Shown one piece after another: positions 36,321 to 46,400 of a DNA stretch of 64,000 bases. Location: the NCBI RefSeq assembly GCF_001439785.1, contig NZ_JYLI01000001.1:392711-456710 (forward strand), written 5' to 3'. The position numbers were made by a program, and so were the translations under genes. This DNA is from Pseudomonas poae. Its GTDB lineage: Bacteria > Pseudomonadota > Gammaproteobacteria > Pseudomonadales > Pseudomonadaceae. Each line of letters opens with the position of its first letter. The stretch's first letter is position 1. The notes beneath the pieces were generated by a model. The model was given only the letters and a program-made list of their open reading frames with translations. It was not told where the DNA came from and ran no database searches.

Positions 36321-36480
36321 AACCCCTCAAATACCGCGTTGAACATTCCTGTGGCGAGCGGATGCGCCACAGGGCCGGCGCGCGCTCGTCCGCCCAATTG
36401 GAAACCCCGTGGAACTTTGCCAACAAATAACCACCTGAATCCAGTACGCTCACCCTTTTTACATCAAGGAGTTATCTCAA

Positions 36481-36762
36481 ATGGCCAAAGCTACCGCCCG
36501 CCACATCCTCGTTTCCACTGAAGAAAAGTGCAACGAACTGAAATCCCAAATCGAAGGCGGCGCCGATTTCGCAGAAGTCGCCAAAGCCAACTCCAGCTGC
36601 CCATCCAGCCGTCAGGGCGGTGACCTGGGTTCGTTCGGTCCGGGCCAGATGGTCAAGGAATTCGACAGCGTGGTATTCAGCGCCCCGGTCAACACCGTGC
36701 AAGGCCCGGTGAAAACCCAGTTCGGCTACCACCTGCTGGAAGTCACCAGCCGCCAGGACTGA
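36481..36762 (+). CDS. ppiC: Parvulin-type peptidyl-prolyl isomerase PpiC
   Basis: The 93-residue single-domain cytoplasmic parvulin has the family motifs ARHILV, SSCPSSRQGGDLGSFGPGQMVKEFD and QFGYHLLEV. It has no signal peptide. A strong AAGGAG site precedes the ATG, and a terminator follows, so it is transcribed alone. A second parvulin gene lies at 50906, about half identical. Confidence 0.93.
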   Translation: MAKATARHILVSTEEKCNELKSQIEGGADFAEVAKANSSCPSSRQGGDLGSFGPGQMVKEFDSVVFSAPVNTVQGPVKTQFGYHLLEVTSRQD

Positions 36763-36785
36763 TCCTGCCAGCGCTGATGCACCAA

Positions 36786-36815
36786 ACAACGGCCCACCTT
36801 CTGGTGGGCCGTTGT
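36786..36815 (+). terminator. Terminator of ppiC
   Basis: A 13-bp perfect stem (36786-36798 with 36803-36815) with TTCT loop starts 24 bp after the ppiC stop. The T-run is weak, but stem strength is high. Confidence 0.75.
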
Positions 36816-36888
36816 GCATGGGGTGACGCACGCCCCGTAAGCCGCTAACGTACAGCCCTCATTCCTTACCCGGCGCTCAAGGCTGACC

Positions 36889-38748
36889 ATGCGATTGGCT
36901 TTTACCCCACTGCTCGGCTCCCTCCTGGCCCTGCTGCTGACCAGCACCGCCGTGAACGCGGCACCGCAGCCCTACCTTACGGTCTACGGCGAGACGCCCA
37001 AGTACCCCGCCGGTTTCAGCCACTTCGACTACGCCAACCCAGATGCGCCCAAGGGCGGTACGCTGCGCCGCTCGGCGTTGGAGATCGGCCGCTTCGACCA
37101 CGTGCTGCCCTATATCGACAAAGGCATCGGCGTGTCCCAGGTCGACGGCTGGCTCTACTCGCCGCTGGCCCAGCGCTCGCTGGATGAGCCCTATACGGTC
37201 TATGGCCTGGTCGCAGAAAAAATGGAACGCGCCGACGATGGCCTGTCATTGCGTTTCTACCTCAACCCCAAGGCGCGGTTTGCCGACGGTACGCCGATCA
37301 CCGCCGAAGACGTGCGCTACAGCTACGACCTGCTGATGACCCAGGGCAGCCTGCGGTTTCGCACGCTGTTCGCCGACGTCAAACAGGTCGAGGTCGAAGG
37401 CGAGCGTCAGGTGCGCTTCGACTTTTCCAGCAACGAAAACCGCACCCTGCCCCTGGATCTGGCCACCCTGCCGGTGCTGCCCGAACACTGGTGGAAAACC
37501 CGCGACTTCGCCAACGGCGGCGGCTATGAAGCGCCATTGGGCAGCGGCCCGTACAAGGTCAGCAAGATCGATTCGGGCAGCACCATCACCTTTACCCGCG
37601 ACCCTGACTGGTGGGGCAAGGACCTGCCGGTCAGCCGTGGCCTGTACAACTTCGATCACCTGAGCCTGGAATACTTCGGCGACACCGAAGTGGCACGCCA
37701 GGTGCTGCGCGGCGGCGCCTACGATTTCAACCGTGAGTTCTCCGCCACCGGCTATTCCATCGGCTACAACGGCCCGGCACTGGACGATGGCCGCCTGCAA
37801 CGCGCGCACCTGGCCAAAGAGATGCCGCAACCGGCCCAGGGCTACGTGTTCAATGTGCAAAATCCGCTGTTCAAGGACCGCCGCGTGCGCAAAGCGTTGG
37901 CGATGCTGTGGGACTTCGAGTGGGCCAACCGGCAGATGATGCACAACCTCTACATTCGCCAGCAGAGCTACTTCTCCAACAGCCCGTTGGCCGCCACCCA
38001 GTTACCCACCAAAGAAGAACTGGCGATTCTCGAACCGCTGCGCGGCCAGGTGCCCGACGAAGTGTTCACCCAGGTGTTCAAGGCACCGGTCACCGACGGC
38101 AGCGGCGTGATCCGCGACAAGCAGTTGCAAGCCCTGGCCCTGTTGGAAGAAGCCGGTTGGAAACCCGAGGGCGACAAGCTGGTGAACGCCCAGGGCGAAC
38201 CGCTGGAGTTCACCTTTCTCAACACCCAGGCCGGCATGGAACGCCTGCTGTTGCCCTACAAGCGCAACCTGGCGCAGATCGGCATCACCCTGAACATTCG
38301 CCGCATCGATTCCTCGCAGTACGTCAACCGCGTGATGGCGCGGGACTACGACATGATCGTCACAGGTTTTCCAGTCACGACATCGCCCGGGATGGAGCTG
38401 TACAACTTCTTCGGCTCGGCCGCCGCCCATGACCCCGGCGCCAACAACTACATGGTGCTCAAGGACCCGGCCGTCGACAGCCTGATCAAAGGCCTGGTCA
38501 AGGCCGACACCCAGGCGCAGATGCTCACCTACGCCCACGCCCTGGACCGGGTGCTGCAATGGAACTACCTGTGGATCCCCAATTACTACCCGCCCGGCAC
38601 ATCCGCCGCGTGGTGGAACCGCTTTGGCCGGCCGGCCATCGAGGCCAAAAATGACGAAGCCCTGGAAACCTGGTGGGAAATCAGTCCCACGCCGCTGACC
38701 CATGAACAAATGACCGCCGAACTGAAAAAACGCGCAGGTGCCCACTGA
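36889..38748 (+). CDS. yejA: YejA-like periplasmic oligopeptide-binding protein
   Basis: The 619-residue extracellular solute-binding protein family 5 member has a signal peptide ending at VNA-APQ (about 24) and SBP_bac_5 features such as LKARF-type [22 protein letters not shown] and [11 protein letters not shown]. It delivers peptides, or microcin C-like compounds in enterobacteria, to the YejBE permease. The stop overlaps the yejB start by one base. It begins the yejABEF operon. Confidence 0.9.
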   Translation: MRLAFTPLLGSLLALLLTSTAVNAAPQPYLTVYGETPKYPAGFSHFDYANPDAPKGGTLRRSALEIGRFDHVLPYIDKGIGVSQVDGWLYSPLAQRSLDEPYTVYGLVAEKMERADDGLSLRFYLNPKARFADGTPITAEDVRYSYDLLMTQGSLRFRTLFADVKQVEVEGERQVRFDFSSNENRTLPLDLATLPVLPEHWWKTRDFANGGGYEAPLGSGPYKVSKIDSGSTITFTRDPDWWGKDLPVSRGLYNFDHLSLEYFGDTEVARQVLRGGAYDFNREFSATGYSIGYNGPALDDGRLQRAHLAKEMPQPAQGYVFNVQNPLFKDRRVRKALAMLWDFEWANRQMMHNLYIRQQSYFSNSPLAATQLPTKEELAILEPLRGQVPDEVFTQVFKAPVTDGSGVIRDKQLQALALLEEAGWKPEGDKLVNAQGEPLEFTFLNTQAGMERLLLPYKRNLAQIGITLNIRRIDSSQYVNRVMARDYDMIVTGFPVTTSPGMELYNFFGSAAAHDPGANNYMVLKDPAVDSLIKGLVKADTQAQMLTYAHALDRVLQWNYLWIPNYYPPGTSAAWWNRFGRPAIEAKNDEALETWWEISPTPLTHEQMTAELKKRAGAH

Positions 38749-39806
38749 TGTTTGCCTATATCGTGCGGCGCCTGCTGCTGATCATCCCGACCCTGGTGAT
38801 CATCCTGCTGGTGAATTTCGTGATCGTACAGGCCGCGCCCGGCGGGCCGGTGGAACAAGCCATCGCCCACCTGCAGGGGATCGGCGGCGGCGGCGTGGGG
38901 GCAGGCGCCGGTGAAAGCGTCGGCGCCTCGCGGGCCAGCCGCGGCCTGGACCCCAAGCTGATCAAAGACATCGAAAAGCAGTACGGCTTCGACAAATCCG
39001 CCCCGGAGCGTCTGTGGCTGATGCTCAGGAACTACGCCCAACTGGACTTCGGCAACAGCTTCTTTCGCGGCAAAACCGTGATCGAGCTGATCCTGGAGAA
39101 GATGCCGGTAACCCTTTCCCTCGGCCTGTGGGCCACCTTGATCACCTATCTGGTGTCGATTCCCCTGGGCATCCGCAAGGCGGTGCGCCACGGCAGCAGC
39201 TTCGATGTGTGGAGCAGCACCGCCATCGTGATCGGCTACGCAATGCCGGCATTTCTGTTCGCGATGTTCCTGATCGTCGTGTTCGCCGGCGGCACCTCGC
39301 TGAACTGGTTCCCGGTGCGCGGCCTTGTTTCGGACAACTTCGACGAACTGAGCACCGTGGGCAAGGTGGCCGATTACTTCTGGCACCTGGTGCTGCCGGT
39401 CACCGCGCTGGTGATCGGCGGGTTCGCCACGCTGACTATCCTCACCAAGAACTCGTTTCTTAATGAATTCACCCGCCAATACGTGGTGACGGCCCGCGCC
39501 AAGGGCCTGAGCGAACGCCGGGTGCTCTACGGCCACGTGTTTCGCAACGCGATGCTGCTGGTGATTTCGGGCATTCCCCAGGCGTTCATCAGCGTGTTCT
39601 TCGCCGGTTCCCTGCTGATCGAGGTGATTTTCTCCCTCGACGGCCTGGGCCGCATGAGCTACGAAGCGGCGGTATCGCGGGACTACCCGGTGGTGTTCGG
39701 CTCGTTGTTCATCTTCACCCTGTTCGGCCTGCTGATAAAACTCATCGGTGACCTCTGCTACACCCTGGTGGACCCGCGTATCGACTTCGCCGCGAGGAAC
39801 GCCTGA
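38748..39806 (+). CDS. yejB: YejB-like ABC permease
   Basis: The 352-residue inner-membrane permease has about six helices and the EAA-loop-like region [20 protein letters not shown] that contacts the ATPase. A poly-Gly insert ([12 protein letters not shown]) in the first periplasmic loop, around residue 42-53, is also seen in YejB relatives. It overlaps yejA and yejE by one base each. Confidence 0.92.
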   Translation: MFAYIVRRLLLIIPTLVIILLVNFVIVQAAPGGPVEQAIAHLQGIGGGGVGAGAGESVGASRASRGLDPKLIKDIEKQYGFDKSAPERLWLMLRNYAQLDFGNSFFRGKTVIELILEKMPVTLSLGLWATLITYLVSIPLGIRKAVRHGSSFDVWSSTAIVIGYAMPAFLFAMFLIVVFAGGTSLNWFPVRGLVSDNFDELSTVGKVADYFWHLVLPVTALVIGGFATLTILTKNSFLNEFTRQYVVTARAKGLSERRVLYGHVFRNAMLLVISGIPQAFISVFFAGSLLIEVIFSLDGLGRMSYEAAVSRDYPVVFGSLFIFTLFGLLIKLIGDLCYTLVDPRIDFAARNA

Positions 39807-40828
39807 TGCTCAATCTGTCTCCCGTGGCACGCCGGCGCTTCGAGCGTTTCAAGAAAAACCGCCGGGGCTGGTGGTCGCTGTGGCTGTTCATCGGCCTGTT
39901 CATCCTCACCCTCGGCGGCGAGCTGATCGCCAACGACAAACCACTGGTGCTGAGTTTCAAGAACGAGCTGTATTTTCCGGTGTTCAAGCGTTACACCGAG
40001 CAGCAGTTCGGCGGGCAGTTGCCGTTCCAGGCCGACTACCGCAGTGACTACGTGCAAACACTGATCAAGCAGAACGACGGCTGGATGCTGTTCCCGCCGA
40101 TCCCGTTCAGCGACGACACGCCCAACTACGAACTGACCCGCCCTGCCCCCAGCCCGCCCTCGGCGGTGAACTGGCTGGGCACCGATGACCAGTCCCGCGA
40201 TGTGCTGGCGCGGGTGATCTTCGGCGCGCGCGTATCGATCCTGTTTGCGTTGGCGCTCACCGCCATCAGCGCGGCCATCGGCATTGCCGCCGGGGCCTTG
40301 CAGGGTTACTACGGCGGCTGGGTGGACCTGCTCGGGCAACGCATCCTTGAAGTGTGGTCGGGGCTGCCGGTGCTGTACCTGCTGATCATCCTGTCGGGGT
40401 TTGTGGAGCCCAACTTCTGGTGGCTGCTGGGGATCATGGCGCTGTTTTCCTGGCTGGCCCTGGTAGACGTGGTGCGCGCCGAGTTCCTGCGCGGGCGCAA
40501 CCTGGAATACGTCAAGGCCGCGCGCGCCCTGGGGCTGGGCGACGGCAAGATCATCAGGCGGCATATTCTGCCCAATGCGATGACCGCCACCTTGAGCTAC
40601 CTGCCGTTTATCCTCACCGGCGCGATTTCCACCTTGAGCGCGCTGGATTTCCTCGGTTTCGGCATGCCCGCCGGCAGCGCGTCGCTGGGCGAGCTGATCG
40701 CCCAGGGCAAGCAGAACCTGCAGGCGCCGTGGCTGGGCCTGACGGCGTTTTTTACCCTGGCGCTGATCCTGTCGTTGCTGGTGTTTATCGGCGAGGCCCT
40801 ACGGGATGCCTTCGACCCCCGCTCATGA
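39806..40828 (+). CDS. yejE: YejE-like ABC permease
   Basis: The 340-residue partner permease opens with a basic cytoplasmic segment (RRRFERFKKNRRGWW), has a large periplasmic loop between helices 1 and 2 typical of YejE, and an EAA-like loop AARALGLGDGKIIRRHILPNAM. It overlaps yejB by one base and is 10 bp before yejF. Confidence 0.92.
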   Translation: MLNLSPVARRRFERFKKNRRGWWSLWLFIGLFILTLGGELIANDKPLVLSFKNELYFPVFKRYTEQQFGGQLPFQADYRSDYVQTLIKQNDGWMLFPPIPFSDDTPNYELTRPAPSPPSAVNWLGTDDQSRDVLARVIFGARVSILFALALTAISAAIGIAAGALQGYYGGWVDLLGQRILEVWSGLPVLYLLIILSGFVEPNFWWLLGIMALFSWLALVDVVRAEFLRGRNLEYVKAARALGLGDGKIIRRHILPNAMTATLSYLPFILTGAISTLSALDFLGFGMPAGSASLGELIAQGKQNLQAPWLGLTAFFTLALILSLLVFIGEALRDAFDPRS

Positions 40829-40838
40829 GTGACTGCCT

Positions 40839-42410
40839 ATGAACCTCATCGAAATCCGCGACCTGTGCGTCGCGTTCAACGGCCAGACCGTGGTGCACAA
40901 CCTCAGCCTGGACGTGCGCGAGGGCGAATGCCTGGCGCTAGTGGGCGAGTCGGGTTCGGGCAAATCGGTGACCGCCCACTCGATCCTGCAACTGCTGCCC
41001 GAAGCCGGCACCCACACCACCGGCTCGGTGAAATACCGTGACCAGCAATTGATCGGCGCAGCGCCGGCCACCTTGCAGAAACTGCGCGGCAACCGCATTG
41101 CAATGATCTTCCAGGAGCCGATGACCTCGCTCAACCCGCTGCACAGCATCGAAAAGCAGATCGGCGAAACCCTGCTGTTGCACAAGGGCCTGGGCGGCAA
41201 GGCGGCGCAGGCGCGCATCCTCGAACTGCTCGAACTGGTGGGCATTCAAAAACCCCGGGAGCGCCTCAAGGCCTACCCGCACCAACTGTCCGGCGGCCAG
41301 CGCCAGCGGGTGATGATCGCCATGGCCCTGGCCTGCGAGCCACAACTGCTGATCGCCGACGAACCCACCACCGCGCTGGACGTGACCGTGCAGCGCAAGA
41401 TCCTGCTGCTGCTCAAGTCGCTGCAGCAGCGCCTGGGCATGTCGCTGCTGCTGATCAGTCACGACCTCAACCTGGTGCGCAGCATTGCCCAGCGCGTGTG
41501 CGTGATGCGGGCCGGCGAGATTGTCGAGCAGGCCGACTGCGAAACCTTGTTCACCGCGCCGCAGCACCCTTACAGCCGGTTGCTGCTCGACGCCGAGCCC
41601 TCGGGTGAAGCCTTGGGCAGCGACACCCGCGAAACCGTGTTGCAGGTGGACGACCTGAGCGTGAAATTTGCCTTGGGCGCAGGGCTGTTTCGCCGCAAGA
41701 CGTACCTGCAGGCGGTGGACGCCATCAGCCTCAGCGTGCAACGCGGCAAGACCCTGGGCATCGTCGGCGAATCGGGATCGGGCAAATCCACCCTGGGCCA
41801 GGCGATTCTGCGCTTGCTCGATTCCACCGGCAGCATTCGCTTCCAGGGCGAAGCCCTCGATCCCCTCAGCCATCAGCAGATGCGCCCGTGGCGCAAACAG
41901 ATGCAGGTGGTGTTCCAGGACCCTTATGGCAGCCTCAGCCCGCGCCTGTCGGTGCAGCAGATCATCAGCGAAGGGCTGGAAGTGCACGCACCGTGCAGCC
42001 TGGCCGAACGCGACGCGCAAGTGATCCAGGTGCTCAAGGACGTGGGCCTGGACCCGGCCAGCCGGCATCGCTACCCCCACGAATTCTCCGGCGGCCAGCG
42101 CCAACGCATCGCCATCGCCCGCGCGCTGGTGCTCAAGCCGGCGCTGATGCTGCTGGACGAGCCCACCTCGGCGCTGGACCGCACAGTGCAGAAACAGGTG
42201 GTGGCGCTACTGCGCGAGCTTCAGGAAAAATACGGCCTGACGTATCTGTTTATCAGCCATGACCTGGCGGTGGTACGCGCCATGGCCCACGACATGATCG
42301 TGGTCAAGGACGGCAAGGTGGTGGAACGCGGGCCCAGCCGTCAGGTGTTCGACGCGCCGCAGCACCCTTACACCCGTGAACTCCTGGCCGCCGCGCACAT
42401 TGCGCAGTAA
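40839..42410 (+). CDS. yejF: YejF-like dual ABC ATPase
   Basis: The 523-residue protein fuses two ABC ATPase domains. Each has Walker A GESGSGKS (about residues 36 and 313), a signature (LSGGQRQRV and FSGGQRQRI) and a Walker B with [12 protein letters not shown] or [11 protein letters not shown]. It powers the YejABE importer. It is the last gene of the operon; a compound REP follows. Confidence 0.93.
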   Translation: MNLIEIRDLCVAFNGQTVVHNLSLDVREGECLALVGESGSGKSVTAHSILQLLPEAGTHTTGSVKYRDQQLIGAAPATLQKLRGNRIAMIFQEPMTSLNPLHSIEKQIGETLLLHKGLGGKAAQARILELLELVGIQKPRERLKAYPHQLSGGQRQRVMIAMALACEPQLLIADEPTTALDVTVQRKILLLLKSLQQRLGMSLLLISHDLNLVRSIAQRVCVMRAGEIVEQADCETLFTAPQHPYSRLLLDAEPSGEALGSDTRETVLQVDDLSVKFALGAGLFRRKTYLQAVDAISLSVQRGKTLGIVGESGSGKSTLGQAILRLLDSTGSIRFQGEALDPLSHQQMRPWRKQMQVVFQDPYGSLSPRLSVQQIISEGLEVHAPCSLAERDAQVIQVLKDVGLDPASRHRYPHEFSGGQRQRIAIARALVLKPALMLLDEPTSALDRTVQKQVVALLRELQEKYGLTYLFISHDLAVVRAMAHDMIVVKDGKVVERGPSRQVFDAPQHPYTRELLAAAHIAQ

Positions 42411-42432
42411 GAAAGACAGGATACCCACCACT

Positions 42433-42614
42433 TGTGGCGAGCGGGCTTGCCCCGCGTTGGGGTGCGAAGCGCCCCCATTCCAGCAAAACGCGGTGTACCT
42501 GATCCGGCTCAGCACCTGGTTTTGGGGCTGCTGTGCAGCCCAACGCAGGACAAGCCTGCTCGCCACAGGGAATCTGCGCTTAACTCAACGGCAGTAGGAC
42601 AAGCCCGCTCGCCA
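42433..42614 (+). repeat. Compound REP element between yejF and hbdH
   Basis: Three palindromic units in about 182 bp, bounded by TGTGGCGAG and CTCGCCAC, are near-identical to 60554-60737 and match 24693-24830 in inverse orientation. They include the non-palindromic linker CAAAACGCGGTGTACCTGAT. They fill most of the 227-bp gap. Confidence 0.85.
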
Positions 42615-42637
42615 CCACGCAATTATGTGAGGTTTTT

Positions 42638-43411
42638 ATGACGAATTTGCATGGCAGGACCGCCCTGGTCACCGGCTCCACCAGCGGCATCGGCCTGGGG
42701 ATCGCGCTGAGCCTGGCCGAGGCCGGTGCCGACTTGATTCTCAACGGCTTCGGCGACGCCGCCGCAGTGATCGCCCAGGTGCAGGCGTTCGGCGGCAAGG
42801 CGGGGCATCACCCGGCCGACGTCAGTGACCCCGCGCAACTGGCCGACCTGTTCGCCTACGCTGAGCGCGAATTCGGCGGGGTGGATATTCTGGTCAACAA
42901 TGCCGGCATCCAACACATGGCGGCGGTGGAGGATTTCCCGGTGGAGCGCTGGGATTCGATCATCGCAATCAACCTGTCCTCGGTGTTCCACACCACGCGC
43001 CTGAGCCTGCCGGGCATGAAGGCCAAAGGCTGGGGGCGCATCGTCAATATCGCGTCGGTGCATGGTCAGGTCGGTTCGGTGGGCAAGGCCGCGTATGTGG
43101 CGGCCAAGCACGGCGTGATCGGCCTGACCAAGGTGGTGGGCCTGGAGACGGCTGCCAGCAACGTCACCTGCAATGCGATCTGCCCGGGCTGGGTGTTGAC
43201 CCCGCTGGTACAAAAGCAGATCGATGATCGCATCGCCAAGGGCGCCGACCCGCAGCAGGCGCAGCATGACTTGCTCGCCGAAAAACAGCCGTCGCTTGAG
43301 TTCGTCACGCCGCCGCAGTTGGGTGAGCTGGTGCTGTTCTTGTGCAGCGACGCCGGTAGCCAGGTACGCGGCGCCGCGTGGAATATTGACGGTGGCTGGC
43401 TGGCGCAATGA
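42638..43411 (+). CDS. hbdH: 3-hydroxybutyrate dehydrogenase
   Basis: The 257-residue SDR has the cofactor motif TGSTSGIGLGIA, NNAGIQHMA, the serine of NIASVHGQVGS and active-site YVAAK. The IQHMAAVEDFP and CNAICPGWVLTPLVQKQI segments are characteristic of bacterial D-3-hydroxybutyrate dehydrogenases, which make acetoacetate. A GAGG site is before the ATG. No acetoacetate transferase or regulator is next to it in the window. Confidence 0.88.
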   Translation: MTNLHGRTALVTGSTSGIGLGIALSLAEAGADLILNGFGDAAAVIAQVQAFGGKAGHHPADVSDPAQLADLFAYAEREFGGVDILVNNAGIQHMAAVEDFPVERWDSIIAINLSSVFHTTRLSLPGMKAKGWGRIVNIASVHGQVGSVGKAAYVAAKHGVIGLTKVVGLETAASNVTCNAICPGWVLTPLVQKQIDDRIAKGADPQQAQHDLLAEKQPSLEFVTPPQLGELVLFLCSDAGSQVRGAAWNIDGGWLAQ

Positions 43412-43412
43412 A

Positions 43413-43436
43413 CCCCCGACCTGCAAGAGGCGGGGG
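43413..43436. terminator. Possible terminator between hbdH and the toxin-like gene
   Basis: A GC-rich stem with one bulge, from CCCCCG at 43413-43418 to CGGGGG at 43431-43436, lies between two convergent stops. There is no T-run. Confidence 0.45.
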
Positions 43437-43448
43437 CCAAGGTCAGCC

Positions 43449-46400
43449 TTATGAAAAGTGACGCGGTACGTAGTTGATTTTCTGCAGGGCATGTTTGGGC
43501 GGCTGACCCACGCCCGCCGTGTTGATCAAGATCAAATCACCGTGCCTCTTTTCCACGTGCTGCGTGACTTTGTTGACAAAATCACGCTTCAACTGGCTGT
43601 CAGCGAGCTGTTGCGCGGCAACGTCCGTCAGGCCCGGGTACTGGTTGGCATAGTGGCTCAGCAATTGGTTACGGGAGGACGTGATGGACGTCGACCCGTT
43701 GTGAATCGCCACCGTCCCCTCGAACGCTTTCACCGGTCGGTTGATTGCTTTTTGAAACTGGCTTGCGAACGAGTGTCCCTTGCCTTCTGCCGAGTGACAG
43801 ATCAACAGCCGCACATTGTCAAAATCAGCAGGGTCAACGCCTTTGTTTTTCAGCAGATCTACCATCTGATTGGCGTTATAGGCTTTTCCATCGATCACTA
43901 CCTCGGAGCCATTGCGCAACAGCTTGTCGACCCAATCGCGTCGAGTGCCGTGGGCCACGATGTTAAGACGTTTACGCCCTTTATAAACGTCGGTGAAGGT
44001 GTGGACTTCGCTGCCAATGAATTTCAGGTCTTTCATCGCGCCTCCCATCTGTATGAGGTTGTCCTGTGCCAAACCGCGATCCAGCAAGGTGGCGGCACCG
44101 GGCGTCAGCGCGGGTTCGGCGGTCAGTGGCGCAGAGGTCTCGGGGGTGAAATCACTCAGCGGCGGGCCATAGGCCTGAGCCGTCTGTGCATCATAGGCAT
44201 ACCATTTTTGCGAGGCGTCATCGAATTGCGCGACAACGGAGATGGGTTCACCGCCTGCCCCCACGGATCCCATGGCAATATCCGGTCGCTGTGCAAGCTC
44301 ATTCAACTGCAAAGGGCTCAAGCGACGCTGACGGTTGATGTCATAGCCACCCGCCGACAATTCGCCAATGTTGTCGATCAGCGCCACCTTTGATGCGATT
44401 TTCGTCTCGGCGCCTGCCTCACTCAACGACCCGACAAGCTTGCTGCCGGCTTTCACTAAAAGCCCCTCACCTTCTTCGGCGAGTTTGTATTCGGGGACCA
44501 GAAACCCGAACACATCGAGCCCCGCGTCTGCAAAGGCCTCGACATAGTTGCCCTCTTTCGCTGCCTGCGCGGCTGCCACGAACGGAATCATCCTGAAGAG
44601 GGTATCTTTGATGTCTTTTTCAGACTTCTCCACGCGCTCATAGTGGGTGACGCCTTTCGCTTCGTTCTTGAGCGTTTCAAGGTTGAAAAGAAAAAAATCA
44701 GCGGCGCTTTGCGCCAGTTTTTTCGTGTTGCGGGTGAAAAAACTTCTCGGAACACTGTCGGTATCGGCGGGTTCATCACTGGATAGCGACTGTGCGTCCT
44801 CTTTGGCCGAAACGCGAACCTCGTCAAGAATAATATTTGTATATACCGAACGCGTCCTGGGGCTTGTCCCCTCCTGGTAAGCCTTGAAGTCAAGTGCAAA
44901 AGGCTGGCCAGCTTCCTCGCCCTGCGTCACCCCGCCGCTGAACACCATGGGGGCCTCATTGGCGTTGCTCGGGCCCAACGGGAGCGGGTCCGGCAAGCCG
45001 GTTTTTTTCTGCAATATGCCCTTGCCCGGAAACAGTTCGTAGTCTGTTGGCGGTGATGTTCTTCGAGTACGGATGATCAAGCCGTAATGCCCTTTATGTG
45101 AGGCAGCCTGATCGGCATAGTCCTCGCGCGAGTTAACGAAAAACCCTTCGCGAGCCGAATATAACGTGGGGGTGCCAAATTCAAAGTTTCTGCGATCCTT
45201 CAGCGGCAAACGGGCAATCATGTTCTGGATATTCACGGCCACAGAGCTTTTCAGCTTTTCACTGTAGCGATCCATACTTTCATCAAAACGTTGTCCGATA
45301 ACCGGCAGCGTGCTGGCGGCATTTTTTATACGATCAAACGGAATTTTCTCATCATCGGGTACCCACTTGGCGTCTGGATTATCCAACACGCCCGCCATGT
45401 AGAGCTCCAGGATTGAAAAATGCTCGGCCCACACATCCTCCAACTGGAATATCAGGCTCATCTGGATGCCAAGCAGCTCTGGCCGGGTCAGAGAGGGCGC
45501 GTGCCTGATCGACCGTTTTTCGTAGTCGATGGTGTCACCGAACGTGGCTTTCAATTGCGCCAGCGCCATATCCCTGCGTGAGGGCACGGCCGCCTGCTGG
45601 GCATTACTGGCCGCGATCAGTTGGGAGAGTTGTTGGTTGAATCGGCTTCGCGCCAGTTCGATCTCTGCGTTCGAATAGGTATCGTCCGAGCGTTTCGCAA
45701 TCATTCCATTGACGACACCCCAATCCACCATCGCATTGCGTTGCGCTTCAGCCTGCATGACGTGCTCACTGGGCGAAATCGGCTGAGTGCTGCCGAACGT
45801 CATGATCTGCTTGAAGGTCATGGATTGTGACGCGCCAGGGAATATTTTTTCGATACGCGCCACGGCGATGCTGAAGCTGGCCCATGTGTGAGAGCCATAG
45901 ACCAGGTCGGCGGGCACATCCGCAACCAGAAGCTCAGGGGCGGTTCCGGCCAGCAGCAATCGGGTCGCGACAGGCGCCATTGACTGGCTGACGCTGCCTT
46001 CAACGACCAGATGCCTGGTCAGATCGTCGACAATGGCTGCCGGCGTCTTGCCCCAATTGCCCTGCCCGGCCAGATCGTAGCCGGCCACCCTGTTACGTTG
46101 CGTGCCGGCCAGCGGATCCAGACTGAGTACGATTGCTGCCGCCGCCCACTCCGCGCCGCCCGTCGCATCGGTTTTACCTTGCAGCGTGACCCGCAACGAT
46201 TCGCCCAGCGCATTGGCCTGCGGGCTGGACACCAGCTGTTTGAGTCTCTGAGCAGTCGGATAGTGCTCACGGGTTTGGTCAGTTTCCTCAAAGACCCGCT
46301 TGTACAGGGCGGAGTCAAGCGCCTGAGTGCTCCAGGTCTGAATCAGTGCTCTTGGCTCGCGGCTAAAGGTAAATGGGCTTAACAACCGCCAATAATTATC

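Noticed and set aside
43458..44393. Plus-strand frame of 311 codons opposite the end of the giant protein as an immunity gene
   Set aside because: It is antisense to the peptidase-like region with shadow composition and no ribosome site.
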